Source of the DNA: Asterella californica
Taxonomy: Eukaryota > Streptophyta > Marchantiopsida > Marchantiales > Aytoniaceae
Direction: 5' to 3'
Length of the DNA: 64,000 nt
Assembly (NCBI GenBank): GCA_036924285.1
Contig: JAYKYS010000007.1
Coordinates: forward strand, 14,508,001-14,572,000
The translations under genes and the position numbers were made by a program. Of the stretch, positions 1 through 10,094 are shown one piece after another. Position 1 is the first letter of the stretch; each line of letters opens with the position of its first letter. The notes below the pieces were generated by a model. That model was not told the DNA's origin, did not search any database, and worked only from the letters and a program-made list of their open reading frames with translations.

Positions 1-1997
1 CTGAAATACAAACTTCGATGCTTGTCGCTCCAAAGACACTCATGAGAAGACAAGCTAGGCCCTAGCTTACAGATTTTGGCACAATCTCAGATCTCCATTT
101 TCATCGCATAGATGGGTAAACCTTCTTGTCAACTTTCCATAGGCATCTTGTCTACTTCGTTTGGGCGCCTAGTGGAGAAGTTACAGGACTCGAAAGATGG
201 AGAAAATAAGCTAGGTCCCAGCTTACGGGTTTTTGGCACCACTTCGGATCTTCGTTTTTATCGCACCAGTGGATAGAGCTCCTTGTCAGCATTCCATAGG
301 CACTTTGTCTACTTCGTTTGGATGCATAGTGAAGAAGTTACAGGACTCGAAAGATGGAGAAAACAAGCTAAGCCCCAGCTTACGAGCTTTTGGCGCAACT
401 TCGGATCTTTACTTTTATCGCATAGATGGATAGAGCTCGTTGTCAGCTTTCCATGGGCATCTTGTTTATTTCGTTTGGACATCCAGAGAAGAAGTTATGC
501 GATTCGAAAAAAGATAAAATCAAGCTAGGCCCCTAGTTACTTGCTGACTGGGTATTTAGAGCTTCAGGCGTTATATCAAAGACGCAAGGGGCCTGCTTCT
601 TATTATTGAGGGTTGAACTTCGTACGTACAGACTGTTGCAAGGGGGCTGCTTAAGGGGCTTGCTTGTTCCTGCGACCTGTCGGTGGATGTTTTGGAGAAT
701 TGGGAAGTCCAATACACGCGGGCAAGGTGCCATCGGGTTCAGATCTGTGCAGGCTACGCACAGGTTAAGACGGTTCTTGAAGAGACGGATCGGGGGTTGT
801 GTTCTGGAAGAAATTGAGACGCAGGAAACAGATTTGAGGTTTTCAGTTACCTGTGGAGGAGAGTTGGACCGTTCGGGCCGTTCCGGAGTCCAAACTTGCT
901 GTCCTTGGATCCATCGGGATCAGAACAACGAGTTCTTCAGGAAATTGAAGACAATACCAGTTTTCATCGGGCGGTTTGGGAGTTGTGAGTGAAATTGGTT
1001 CGCAGGGAAGCGCTTGCGTCAGGTTTTTCATCGCTTGCGAGTTGAGATTGGATTGTTCTTCGCTATCGGTGAACCAAGCTCTTCGTTCTTGGTGCTTGCG
1101 CGATCAGGGAGTCCTCATGTACGCATAGGAGAAGACTGTAAGTGAATTGGATTGTTAGTTTGGGTGTGGTGAGCGAGTTTGAGCCGCAGGGAGCCGATTT
1201 ACGTCAGTTTTTTGCAATCTGCGACCAAATTTCTCGAGTAGTTTTGCAAAGGGAACTCCAAACGGCTTGTTTGGAGTCTTGTTAGGTTCAGGGTAGCTAG
1301 ATCTACCTAACAGAGAAGACAGATATCAGTTTGGACGATCCGTTTGTGCGGTGTGAGCGGTTTTAAGCCGCAGGGAGGAGTTTTTGAAGGTTCGATCACC
1401 TGCGACCAAAAATCTACGATATCTCGACTATCGGGAGTCGGATCTGAAGGTTTCTTGAGCCAACGGAGTCAGGGAAGGAGACCCTATCAACATTTGAAGA
1501 TCGTTTGGCGAAAGGAGAAAGTTCACAGATAGGTCTTTTTCGGTTCCTTCGCTACAGGTTTCGTCCTTTTGAGTTCGTTAAGGACTTAGTTGGTTGTGTA
1601 TGGCTTGTGGTAGCTAGCTTTAGCCAAGAGCTAGTGTGTGGATGTGGTTTGGACTTGGGTTTGGATCGCGTGATACTGTTGTGGCTCTGTTTGTTAGCAA
1701 AGAGAAGTTTCTCTTGCTTTGAGCTACGCTTTGGCGATTTCAGACTAGGGTTGCGTTTCAGGGGTTTGTTTTAGGGCTTCTGAAGTAGGTTACAGACCGC
1801 TCTGGTCTGTTCCTCAGTGTTGTGCTGTTTGGAGAAAGAATCGACAGTGTACATACTTTCAGAGTGGTATATATCGCAGCATTCCTTTTCGTGGTTGTTC
1901 TTCTCTGTCTTGTCTCTGTTTGACACACAGCATCTCCACAGCTAGGAACCTCGCGTTTTCCTGGACATCCTTCACGCACAAAATATCTGACACGATA
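1..1997 (+). repeat. 5' LTR of element A (left end cut off)
   Basis: This matches 8027-10023 without visible indels. It ends at TGACACGATA just before the internal leader. At about 2.02 kb it is long for a plant gypsy LTR. Its small open frames have no domain and also occur in the 3' LTR, so they are not annotated as genes. Confidence 0.92.
52..540 (+). repeat. Tandem repeat of about 157 bp in the 5' LTR of A
   Basis: Units start with AAGCTAGG-type sequence at 52, 208, 365 and 522, so the period is 156-157 bp with three copies and the start of a fourth. Each unit carries variants of TTTTGGC..C..CTTCGGATCT, CATAGATGG and GTCTACTTCGTTTGG. Repeats in this part of an LTR often act as enhancer modules; that role is inference here. 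The same array is at 8078-8566. Confidence 0.85.
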
Positions 1998-2000
1998 CGG

Positions 2001-2018
2001 TGGTGAACTCGACGTGAA
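2001..2018 (+). other. Candidate primer binding site of element A
   Basis: TGGTGAACTCGACGTG starts 3 bases after the end of the 5' LTR. It begins with TGG as expected for pairing to a tRNA CCA end. I could not assign the tRNA; it is not the usual initiator-Met TGGTATCAGAGC. Confidence 0.4.
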
Positions 2019-2073
2019 GGTCTGGGGTGGAGATTTCTTCTGTGTGTGAACTTTGAAGAAGAGATTGGCAGTC

Positions 2074-2943
2074 ATGAGTGGGGATGGGAAAGGTGATGGA
2101 GATGGAGCTAGTGGTTCAAGTGGGTTGCCGAAGGTGCAGTTGGATCCAGCGACTGCATCGATGTTCCAAGCTTTCACTATGTTCTTACGGCAGCAACAAT
2201 CTGATGAGCGGAAGGAAGCTTTGGCAACAAAGGCGCTACAAGCGGTGGTTAGCAGGATTGACCAGTTTGATGGAAGAGATGTCTCAAGGTATCTGAGACA
2301 TTATGTGAAGGAGATGGAGCTGAACCGGGTCTCAGAAGATGAGATGATTGAGACGTTTGAGTTGGCAGCAGCTCCAGAGATTAGGGATCATGTTAAAATG
2401 CTAACGAAGCATTTTAACAAGGATTGGGAGACTTTTGCTCGTGCCTTGATGGATGAGTACTTCTTGGAGGACTCTGATCGAGTCACCAAGAAGTCATTCT
2501 TGGAGTGGGTTGAGCAACCAAGGAAGGGTTTACAAGCTACTGAGTTGCTCAGAGAGTTTGAGAAGCAGTTTTCACGGCTGACGTTGCAGTCCAACAAGAC
2601 AGAGCTATTTCTTCGGGCTGCAGATGAGAAGTTGCAGGAGAAGCTAGAGGTACTTCTGGAAGACCGGGAGGAGGACGATGGATTGACCAGCAGCTGGAAG
2701 AAGGTTGAGGAAGCTGTTGGTCTGCTTACCAAGAGGGAGCGGAGACGAGAGAAAGTTCCTGTTAGGAGACTGGCGCCAACACCTACAGCTGTAACACCTG
2801 TTCCTGTAGTCCGACCAGTTCCTGTTGCTAGACAAGTAGTACCAGTTGCTCCAGCTGTTCCAGTTGTTCAGGCACCCATGGTATCTCCGAAGAAGGATGA
2901 CTCAAACCTTGAGGAGATATTGCGTGGAATGAGAGATCTGTAG
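2074..2943 (+). CDS. gag: Gag (capsid part) of element A
   Basis: The ATG at 2074 opens a frame of about 289 codons after the LTR leader; upstream TTG codons are less likely starts. The product is an alpha-helical capsid-type protein with a Retrotrans_gag-like core (pattern F..RDV..YLR.Y..EME and FLEWVEQ), then a Pro/Val-rich linker near residues 235-275. Element C encodes a clear homologue that continues straight into the zinc knuckle. Here an in-frame TAG (2941-2943) separates capsid from nucleocapsid. C has an arginine codon at the matching place, so the TAG is probably a mutation, although stop readthrough cannot be excluded. The protein would assemble the cytoplasmic particle that holds the RNA genome. 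Confidence 0.85.
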   Translation: MSGDGKGDGDGASGSSGLPKVQLDPATASMFQAFTMFLRQQQSDERKEALATKALQAVVSRIDQFDGRDVSRYLRHYVKEMELNRVSEDEMIETFELAAAPEIRDHVKMLTKHFNKDWETFARALMDEYFLEDSDRVTKKSFLEWVEQPRKGLQATELLREFEKQFSRLTLQSNKTELFLRAADEKLQEKLEVLLEDREEDDGLTSSWKKVEEAVGLLTKRERRREKVPVRRLAPTPTAVTPVPVVRPVPVARQVVPVAPAVPVVQAPMVSPKKDDSNLEEILRGMRDL

Positions 2944-4464
2944 ATCAAGCTCACCAGATTGGAAGAGAAGGGATCTACAAGCGGAGTAAGACCGGTTGAG
3001 AAGCAAGGCTGGATCCAGCGGTGTATCTGGTGCGATGGTACTGATCATCCGCGCAGAGATTGCAAGGAGTTCACAGATATTCTGCAGCAAGGAGTGATCT
3101 TCTGGAAGGATGGGAAGGTAGCGTTGAGGGATACTGGTGCACTTCTTCAGACCAACTTTGGTAGAGGAGGGATGAAGAAGTTGGTTGAGGACCACCTATC
3201 AGCGCAAGCAGTCGCAATCGTGGAAGCTGGAACTTATGGCACAAGGGTAGAGGATAAGGCTGAGAGGAGTTTCAACAAGCAAGTTGAGCCAAGTGAGTTG
3301 TGGTCATCTGCCATCTCCATGAAACAGAAAGGGAAGATGGCACGTGAGACGTTGCAGAGGACAGCTGCTACGATCAGAAGGGATACTGGATGGGAGGATC
3401 CGATAGAAGCTCTATCGGTGCATGCTTACATCGCCAAGAACCAACACAAACCGTTGTTGGAAGAGAAGAGAAGGCGAGATTCAGAAGATGCAGGAGAAGG
3501 AACTTCTTCCAAGAGACAGACTCGAGGGGAGAAGATTCGCCAAGAGCTTCGGGATGCAGGAGCTCAAGATCTACCGATGGACGATGCTCCTTCTTCATCG
3601 AAGGAGAAATCTCAGAAGGAGAAGGGTAAGCCGGCTGCGTACAAGCTACAGTCGGATATCGAGGCTTCAACAGACTTGAAGGGAGTCTTGGAAGATCGCA
3701 TTCTGAATGCGAAGGTGGAGTTTACTTTGAGAGAAGTGTTAGGCATCGCCAAGCGTGAGTTTCATGATGTCATCATCGATGTCATCAAACGGAAACGACA
3801 AATTACGAGTGAGACTGGTTTATCACATGCTTTGGATACTAGGATGTCTGTGGATGAGGAGAGAGAGCTTGCAAGGTGCAGTGTCTATTCTCCAGAGGAA
3901 GAAAGAGATCGAAGGCGCAGGGTGCATTTTGAGGATGAAGAGGAGGATGGGAAGCGGAGCTCGAGTCATTACAGCCACAGTCACTGGGCTCGAGCTACGA
4001 CGGAGACGTTGGTGAGGATCGAGGACTTGGATGAGCCAGTGGTTGCTCTGATCGATCATGGATCAGAAATCAACATCATGTCGAAGGAGCTGTACAAGAG
4101 GAAGAAGTGGCCGATCGACACAGAGCATGGATGGGTCATAAGAGCAGCCAACAACACGAGAGCAGACTTGTATGGAGCTTGTCCAGACATCAGAGTGCGC
4201 GTAGGTGATGTTGCTATCGAGCAAAACTTCTTTGTTCAGGAAGCAACATCATATCCACTCATTCTGGGCCAACCTTTCATCATAGCAACCCGGATGGAGA
4301 CAAAGGTACTGGACGACGGATCTGCGTATGCTAGGATCCGAAGTCAAGATGGGAAGAGAGCGGTACAGTTCCTGACTGTACCGTCCAACCACGAGCGCAA
4401 CCGAGATCGTTTGAGGGAGAAGCCGCTTCCAAGGGTGAGTGAAGAGTTCAAGGATTTTCGTTGA
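2944..4464 (+). CDS. Gag nucleocapsid and aspartic protease region of element A
   Basis: The same frame as gag continues after the TAG. Near the start is a CCHC zinc knuckle, CIWCDGTDHPRRDC (C-X2-C-X4-H-X4-C), which binds RNA. A charged linker of about 300 residues follows. Then comes a retropepsin-like protease with active-site motif LIDHGSE in place of the usual D(T/S)G, and a downstream ILGQPF motif matching the second strand of the fold. Elements C and E have DYGSE and DHGS at the same site, so the odd residue after Asp is a lineage trait rather than damage. The frame ends in TGA at 4462-4464 and the RT frame overlaps it by 4 bp in another register. Confidence 0.8.
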   Translation: MKLTRLEEKGSTSGVRPVEKQGWIQRCIWCDGTDHPRRDCKEFTDILQQGVIFWKDGKVALRDTGALLQTNFGRGGMKKLVEDHLSAQAVAIVEAGTYGTRVEDKAERSFNKQVEPSELWSSAISMKQKGKMARETLQRTAATIRRDTGWEDPIEALSVHAYIAKNQHKPLLEEKRRRDSEDAGEGTSSKRQTRGEKIRQELRDAGAQDLPMDDAPSSSKEKSQKEKGKPAAYKLQSDIEASTDLKGVLEDRILNAKVEFTLREVLGIAKREFHDVIIDVIKRKRQITSETGLSHALDTRMSVDEERELARCSVYSPEEERDRRRRVHFEDEEEDGKRSSSHYSHSHWARATTETLVRIEDLDEPVVALIDHGSEINIMSKELYKRKKWPIDTEHGWVIRAANNTRADLYGACPDIRVRVGDVAIEQNFFVQEATSYPLILGQPFIIATRMETKVLDDGSAYARIRSQDGKRAVQFLTVPSNHERNRDRLREKPLPRVSEEFKDFR

Positions 4465-6017
4465 GTACCACTATAGAGCGGGATTGTGGTGGTGCGCAAG
4501 AGAAGGTACTCTCGCTTGATGGAGATAGTGCCTTTTGTACAGGGTTTATTGGATTTTCAGAGTGTGAGATTGCTGTCTACAAGAAGATAGAAGAGCTGAG
4601 AAGAAAAGAACAAAAACATTTGCGTGGTGTTGAGTTGATGTTGAAAGAGTTGGGTGAGCTAGAAGGGGATGAATGGATTTCTGGTGTTTATGAAGAGGAT
4701 GGGTTGGAAGATCCCTTGCGAGAGATCATGTCTATTGGATGGGAGGATATGGATAAGGTCGTGCAGATTCATTCAAGGGAGGTCTATTCGGTGATCGAAT
4801 CATTCCGTGCACTGGAGGTTCGAGTTGAGACAAGGTACAAGACAGTGGATAGGAAAGTAAAGCCAGTTGCTGGTCCTTTGCCGGAAGACACCAACCAACA
4901 GATGGATCGAGCTTCAAAGGAGAAGAGTTTGAGAGATCCTGCAATGATAGGACACAAGTTCACGGAGAAGACCCTTGAAGAGCTGAAGATTGGATCTGAT
5001 GGGTCTCTTCTACCAGAAGAGAGGATGTGCTTCAAGGAGATGCTTTCAAGACATGGGAAAGCATTTGCTTTTGAGCCACTTGAGATTGGATGTGTAGATC
5101 CGTACGTTGTTACCCCGATGGTTATCTTCACGGTACCGCATGTGCCATGGAACCTGAGACCAATTCCAGTACCGCGGGCTCACTTGCCCAAACTAGTGGA
5201 GTTGCTGAAGGAGAAGATGCGGATGAAGATCTTGGAGCCGTCGTTTGCACCATATTCAAGCAGATGGTTTACAGTACCAAAGAAGAATGGGTCGCTGCGG
5301 TTCATCCAAGACATGCAGCCGGTGAACGCAGTAACAATCAGAAATGCTGGGGTGGGACCGATTGTGGATGAGTTTGCAGAAGCGTTTGCAGGAAGAGCGA
5401 TTTACTCAATGGGAGATCTTTACTCGGGGTATGATCAGTTTCAACTAGCGGAGGAGAGCAGAAGCTTCACGACAATGAGGACACCTTTGGGGTTGGTTAG
5501 GATGTGTACCTTATCACAGGGAGCTACCAACTCGGTAGCACACATGATGAACGGGATGAATCGAGTTCTAAGGGACTTCATCCCCGAAAAGACGATGCCG
5601 TTCTTGGATGACATCCCCATCAAAGGATGTGTGGAAGATGAGAAGGATGAAGCATTAGATCAGAGGGGGTGTCGGCGATATGTCATTGATCACATCGCAG
5701 ACTGTGAGAAGATCTTATCTCGACTTGAGGAAGTTCATCTTACGTTGTCAGGTGCGAAGTCTACGTTTGGAGTTAGAGAGGTTTTGATCGTTGGTCATTT
5801 GTGTGGATCGTTTGGTCGGAAGCCAGATCTGAACAAGGTGGATGCGATTGGAAGGATGAAGAAGGTTTGCAACTCGCTGACAGAAGTAAGAAGATTTTTG
5901 GGTGCTTGTGTATTCTACCACATTTGGATTCCTCATTATGCGCATGTGGCGGATCCGTTGTATGGATTGTTGCGTAAGGGTCATAAATTCAGATGGGAGA
6001 GCATACTGATGCGGTAA
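4461..6017 (+). pseudogene. pol: Reverse transcriptase region of element A (frameshifted at 3' end)
   Basis: About 518 codons encode a leader of about 200 residues and then a gypsy-type RT. Visible parts are the fingers block with PHVPWNLRPIPVP, VPKKNGSLRFIQDMQ, the palm block MGDLYSGYDQFQL and the catalytic motif FLDD at about residue 380, where most Ty3 elements have YXDD. C, B and A all carry F/L-type variants here. The frame differs from gag-protease and begins at a TTG overlapping the protease stop, so expression may have used frameshifting. After LLRKGHKFRW near 5990 the reading frame shifts into the RNase H frame by a probable 1-bp indel, judged against element E. RT would copy the element RNA into DNA inside the particle. 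Confidence 0.85.
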
Positions 6018-6478
6018 GGAAGCTGAAGTCTTTACTATCATCTCCTCCAGTTCTGGGAAGGATTGATTACAAGGGTGCTAGGCCGGTGGTTCTTACTGTG
6101 GATACAAGTCCAGTTGCAATTGGATGGGCAGTCGGACAAGATGATGAGGATGGAGACAAGTTTGCGGTTAGGTTCGGAGCGAAGGTGTTAAGTGCTCGAC
6201 AACGTGCTTACCCGCAAGTGAAGAGAGAATTGTGGGGTATTGTTTCAGCTATGAAAACTGAGAAAGAGTATTTGATTGGAGCACTAGTGGTGGTTGAAAC
6301 TGATTGCTTGCCGTTGTTAGGGATGATCATGAATTGTTCAACTCCTGATATTGCGATGTTACGATGGATCGCATATATCAAGTCGTTGAACCCGGAGTTT
6401 AGACATATCGCAGGGAAGGATAATCTGATGGCGGATATGTATCGCGGGCTCGATATGATGAGGAAGATGAGATGGTAG
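5993..6478 (+). pseudogene. RNase H region of element A
   Basis: This continues the pol homology in a third frame. It shows VDTSPVAIGWAVGQ (first Asp), RFGAKVLSARQRAYPQVKRELWGI (Glu) and VETDC (Asp), the usual retroviral-type RNase H triad, ending with FRHIAGKDNLMAD. It degrades the RNA strand of the RNA:DNA hybrid. The pattern RFGAK..S.RQR.YPQ.K.ELWG resembles, from memory, RNase H of some fungal gypsy lineages more than common seed-plant Tekay, Athila or CRM elements; a phylogeny would be needed to establish this. The frame starts inside the preceding one and ends at a TAG. Confidence 0.8.
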
Positions 6479-7926
6479 AAGACATTGACGACGTGGGTAT
6501 AGAGTTCTATTCGATTGCACAGATAGGAAGAGAAGATGAGTTGTTTGTTGAAGGGTTGTATGATGGTGATTTGCTTGATATCGGGAGGTACCTTAGTACG
6601 ATGGTTAAGCAGACAGGTTGGACAGATGAGAGGTTTCGGAGAGTTAGAAGGAAGGCCTACAACTTCATGTTGCAGGATGGGTTTCTTTGAAAACGATCGA
6701 AGCAGAAAGGTGGGGTACCGCTACGGGTGATTTGCAACAAGGAAGATCAGCAGAAGTTGCTCAAAGCATTCCATGAGAGTCTTTGGGCTGGACATCGAGG
6801 GATTTGGGCCACTTTTATCAAGATGAAAGAGCGGTATTGGTGGAAAAACATGTACAGGGATGTTGTATCTTTTGTAGAGTCTTGTTTGACATGTCAGATG
6901 TATTCGAACATCCGACATCATGACGGATTACATCCAACTTATCCGCTGGCAATACATTTCAAGTGGGTGGTAGACTTGGTGATTATGCCGGTTGGGTTGT
7001 GGTAGATGAGATACTTGGTACTTGCTAGAGAAGATCTATCAAATCAAGTCGAGGGTAGGGCGCTTCGGACGAAGACAACTGAAGGGGTATGTAAATTTCT
7101 CTTGGAAGAGGTTGTTTGTCGGTATGGATGTGTGGGAAAGATCACTGTAGATCGGGGAGAGTTAGATGCACACGAGGCTCGTGAATTCTTTGCAAGGTGT
7201 GGGGTGAGGTTGTCACTGACAACTGCTTACAACCCCGAAGGGAATGTCAAGAGTGAACGTGGTCATCCACCCATTGTGAAGGCTTTGGTGAAGGCTTGCA
7301 ACGGAAGGGTGCGCGAGTGGCCTCGACTCTTACCATTTGCGTTATGGGCAGATAGAACGACGCACAGCTCGGTGACAGGTTACATGCCGGTGGAACTCAT
7401 CACAGGTCAGAAGCCTATCATGCCGATTGAAGAACACGTTCTGACATGGAGTGTGTTACCTTGGGAGGACAATTTGACTAGAGAAGAGCTTCTTGCTATT
7501 CGAATTAGGCAGTTAGAGAGAAGACCAGAGGATATCCAAATTGCTTTGGATAGGCTGCGAGAAGCACGGTTGAAGAACAAGGTCAGATTTGATCAGCGAC
7601 ATCGTTTGAGACCCAGGGAAATCAAAGAAGGTGATTGGGTGTTAGTCTATGACAACAGTCTAGACAACCAGCATAGTGCACTCCGGAAGTTTTCCAGAAG
7701 ATGGTTTGGTCCGTATGTGGTGAAGAAGGTTCATGACAACGCAACTTACGCCCTGCAAGAGTTGGATGGAACGAGCTTGAAGGTACCAGTGGCAGGTAAA
7801 CGTGTCAAGATTTTCAAAAAGAGAGATGAGGAGGTCGATCTAGCAGATATCTTGACGGAGTTTCAGGATGAGGATGAGGATTATGCAGAAGATCTTGAAG
7901 GTGAGGTTGGTTATGATGGGAAGTAG
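6472..7926 (+). pseudogene. Integrase region of element A, interrupted by two stops
   Basis: One reading frame (mod 3 = 1) runs through with stops at 6688-6690 and 7003-7005. Between them is the HHCC zinc domain (H..SLWAGH...CLTC). After the second stop comes the catalytic core, with the first Asp in WVVDLV just before it, the second Asp in ITVDRGE and the Glu in GNVKSERGHP. The C-terminal part has the GPY/F-like motif RRWFGPYVV and an acidic tail; there is no chromodomain. All three catalytic residues are present, so only the two stops and the upstream frameshift inactivate it. Integrase would join the DNA copy to the host chromosome. Confidence 0.85.
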
Positions 7927-7989
7927 GACGATAAGCCGGTCCACTCCTTGGTTGGTATCTCTGGTGCATACCGGAGGATGCACAGATTC

Positions 7990-8001
7990 AGAGGGGGTGG
8001 A
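7990..8001 (+). other. Polypurine tract of element A
   Basis: AGAGGGGGTGGA lies immediately before the 3' LTR start TGTCGTG at 8002. A purine run at this place primes plus-strand DNA synthesis in LTR retroelements. Confidence 0.7.
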
Positions 8002-10023
8002 TGTCGTGTCGTGGACCGGCTCCTACCTGAAATACAAACTTCGATGCTTGTCGCTCCAAAGACACTCATGAGAAGACAAGCTAGGCCCCAGCTTACGGAT
8101 TTTGGCACAATCTCAGATCTCCATTTTCATCGCATAGATGGGTAAAGCTTCTTGTCAGCTTTCCATAGGCATCTTGTCTACTTCGTTTGGGCGCCTAGTG
8201 GAGAAGTTACAGGACTCGAAAGATGGAGAAAATAAGCTAGGCCCCAGCTTACGGGTTTTTGGCACCACTTCGGATCTTCGTTTTTATCGCACCAGTGGAT
8301 AGAGCTCCTTGTCAGCATTCCATAGGCACTTTGTCTACTTCGTTTGGACGCATAGTGAAGAAGTTACAGGACTCGAAAGATGGAGAAAACAAGCTAGGCC
8401 CCAGCTTACGAGCTTTTGGCGCAACTTCGGATCTTTACTTTTATCGCATAGATGGATAGAGCTCGTTGTCAGCTTTCCATGGGCATCTTGTTTATTTCGT
8501 TTGGACATCCAGAGAAGAAGTTATGCGATTCGAAAAAAGATAAAATCAAGCTAGGCCCCTAGTTACTTGCTGACTGGGTATTTAGAGCTTCAGGCGTTAT
8601 ATCAAAGACGCAAGGGGCCTGCTTCTTATTATTGAGGGTTGAATTTCGTACGTACAGACTGTTGCAAGGGGGTTGCTTAAGGGGCTTGCTTGTTCCTGCG
8701 ACCTGTCGATGGATGTTTTGGAGAATTGGGAAGTCCAATACACGCGGGCAAGGTGTCATCGGGTTCAGATCTGTGCAAGCTACGCACAGGTTAAGACGGT
8801 TCTTGAAGAGACGGATCGGGGGTTGTGTTCTGGAAGAAATTGAGACGCAGGAAGCAGATTTGGGGTTTTCAGTTACCTGTGAAGGAGAGTTGGACCGTTC
8901 GGACCGTTCCGGAGTCCAAACTTGCTGTCCTTGGATCCATCGGGATCAGAACAACGAGTTCTTCAGGAAATTGAAGACAATATCAGTTTTCATCGGGCGG
9001 TTTGGGAGTTGTGAGTGAAATTGGTTCGCAGGGAAGCGCTTGCGTCAAGTTTTTCATCGCCTGCGAGTTGAGATTGGATTGTTCTTCGCGATCGGTGAAC
9101 CAAGCTCTTCGTTCTTGGTGCCTACGCGATCAGGGAGTCCTCATGTACGCATAGGAGAAGACTGTAAGTGAATTGGATTGTTAGTTTGGGTGTGGTGAGC
9201 GAGTTTGAGCCGCAGGGAGCCGATTTACGTCAGTTTTTTGCAATCTGCGACCAAATTTCTCGAGTAGTTTTGCAAGGGGAACTCCAAACGGCTTGTTTGG
9301 AGTCTTGTTAGGTTCAGGGTAGCTAGATCTACCTAACAGAGAAGACAGATATCAGTTTGGACGATCCGTTTGTGCGGTGTGAGCGGTTTTAAGCCGCAGG
9401 GAGGAGTTTTTGAAGGTTCGATCACATGCGACCGAAAATCGACGATATCTCGACTATCGGGAGTCGGATCTGAAGGTTTCTTGAGCCAACGGAGTCAGGG
9501 AAGGAGACCCTATCAACATTTGAAGATCGTTTGGCGAAAGGAGAAAGTTCACAGATAGGTCTTTTTCGGTTCCTTCGCTACAGGTTTCGTCCTTTTGAGT
9601 TCGTTAAGGACTTAGTTGGTTGTGTATGGCTTGTGGTAGCTAGCTTTAGCCAAGAGCTAGTGTGTGGATGTGGTTTGGACTTGGGTTTGGATCGCGTGAT
9701 ACTGTTGTGGCTCTGTTTGTTAGCAAAGAGAAGTTTCTCTTGCTTTGAGCTACGCTTTGGCGATTTCAGACTAAGGTTGCGTTTCAGGGGTTTGTTTTAG
9801 GGCTTCTGAAGTAGGTTACAGACCGCTCTGGTCTTTTCCTCAGTGTTGTGCTGTTTGGAGAAAGAATCGACAGTGTACATACTTTCAGAGTGGTATATAT
9901 CGCAGCATTCCTTTTCGTGGTTGTTCTTCTCTGTCTTGTCTCTGTTTGGCACACAGCATCTCCACAGCCAGGAACCTCGCGTTTTCCTGGACATCCTTCA
10001 CGCACAAAATATCCGACACGATA
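8002..10023 (+). repeat. 3' LTR of element A
   Basis: A complete LTR of 2022 bp, TGTCGTGTCG to CGACACGATA, nearly identical to 1-1997. It contains the 157-bp tandem array at 8078-8566. Sequence after 10023 (TCGTTTGAGG) is unrelated to element A. Confidence 0.92.
8078..8566 (+). repeat. Tandem repeat of about 157 bp in the 3' LTR of A
   Basis: A second copy of the array at 52-540 with the same three units, close to the start of the LTR. Confidence 0.85.
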
Positions 10024-10094
10024 TCGTTTGAGGTTTTCCAATCCTACACCCAAGCCGAGCGAGAACTCCAAAGTCTCACTCTCTTGGATGAAGA

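Larger units (their letters stand above)
1..10023 (+). mobile_element. Element A: Ty3/gypsy LTR retrotransposon, near full length, inactivated
   Basis: Two direct repeats with a constant offset of 8026 bp (1-1997 and 8027-10023) bracket gag, protease, RT, RNase H and integrase in the Ty3/gypsy order. The 3' LTR begins TGTCGTGTCG at 8002 and ends CGACACGATA at 10023, nearly an inverted repeat of its start. About 25 bp of the 5' LTR lie outside the window, so the left target duplication cannot be read. The two LTRs differ by scattered substitutions and I saw no indel, which implies fairly recent insertion. Coding capacity is lost through an in-frame TAG after gag, a frameshift before RNase H and stops in the integrase region. 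The element abuts older element B on its right and probably inserted into it. Confidence 0.93.

Noticed and set aside
233..1774. Small open frames in the LTRs of element A, repeated at 8259-9800
   Set aside because: They repeat identically in both LTRs, partly come from the 157-bp array, start mostly with non-ATG codons and have no recognisable domain.
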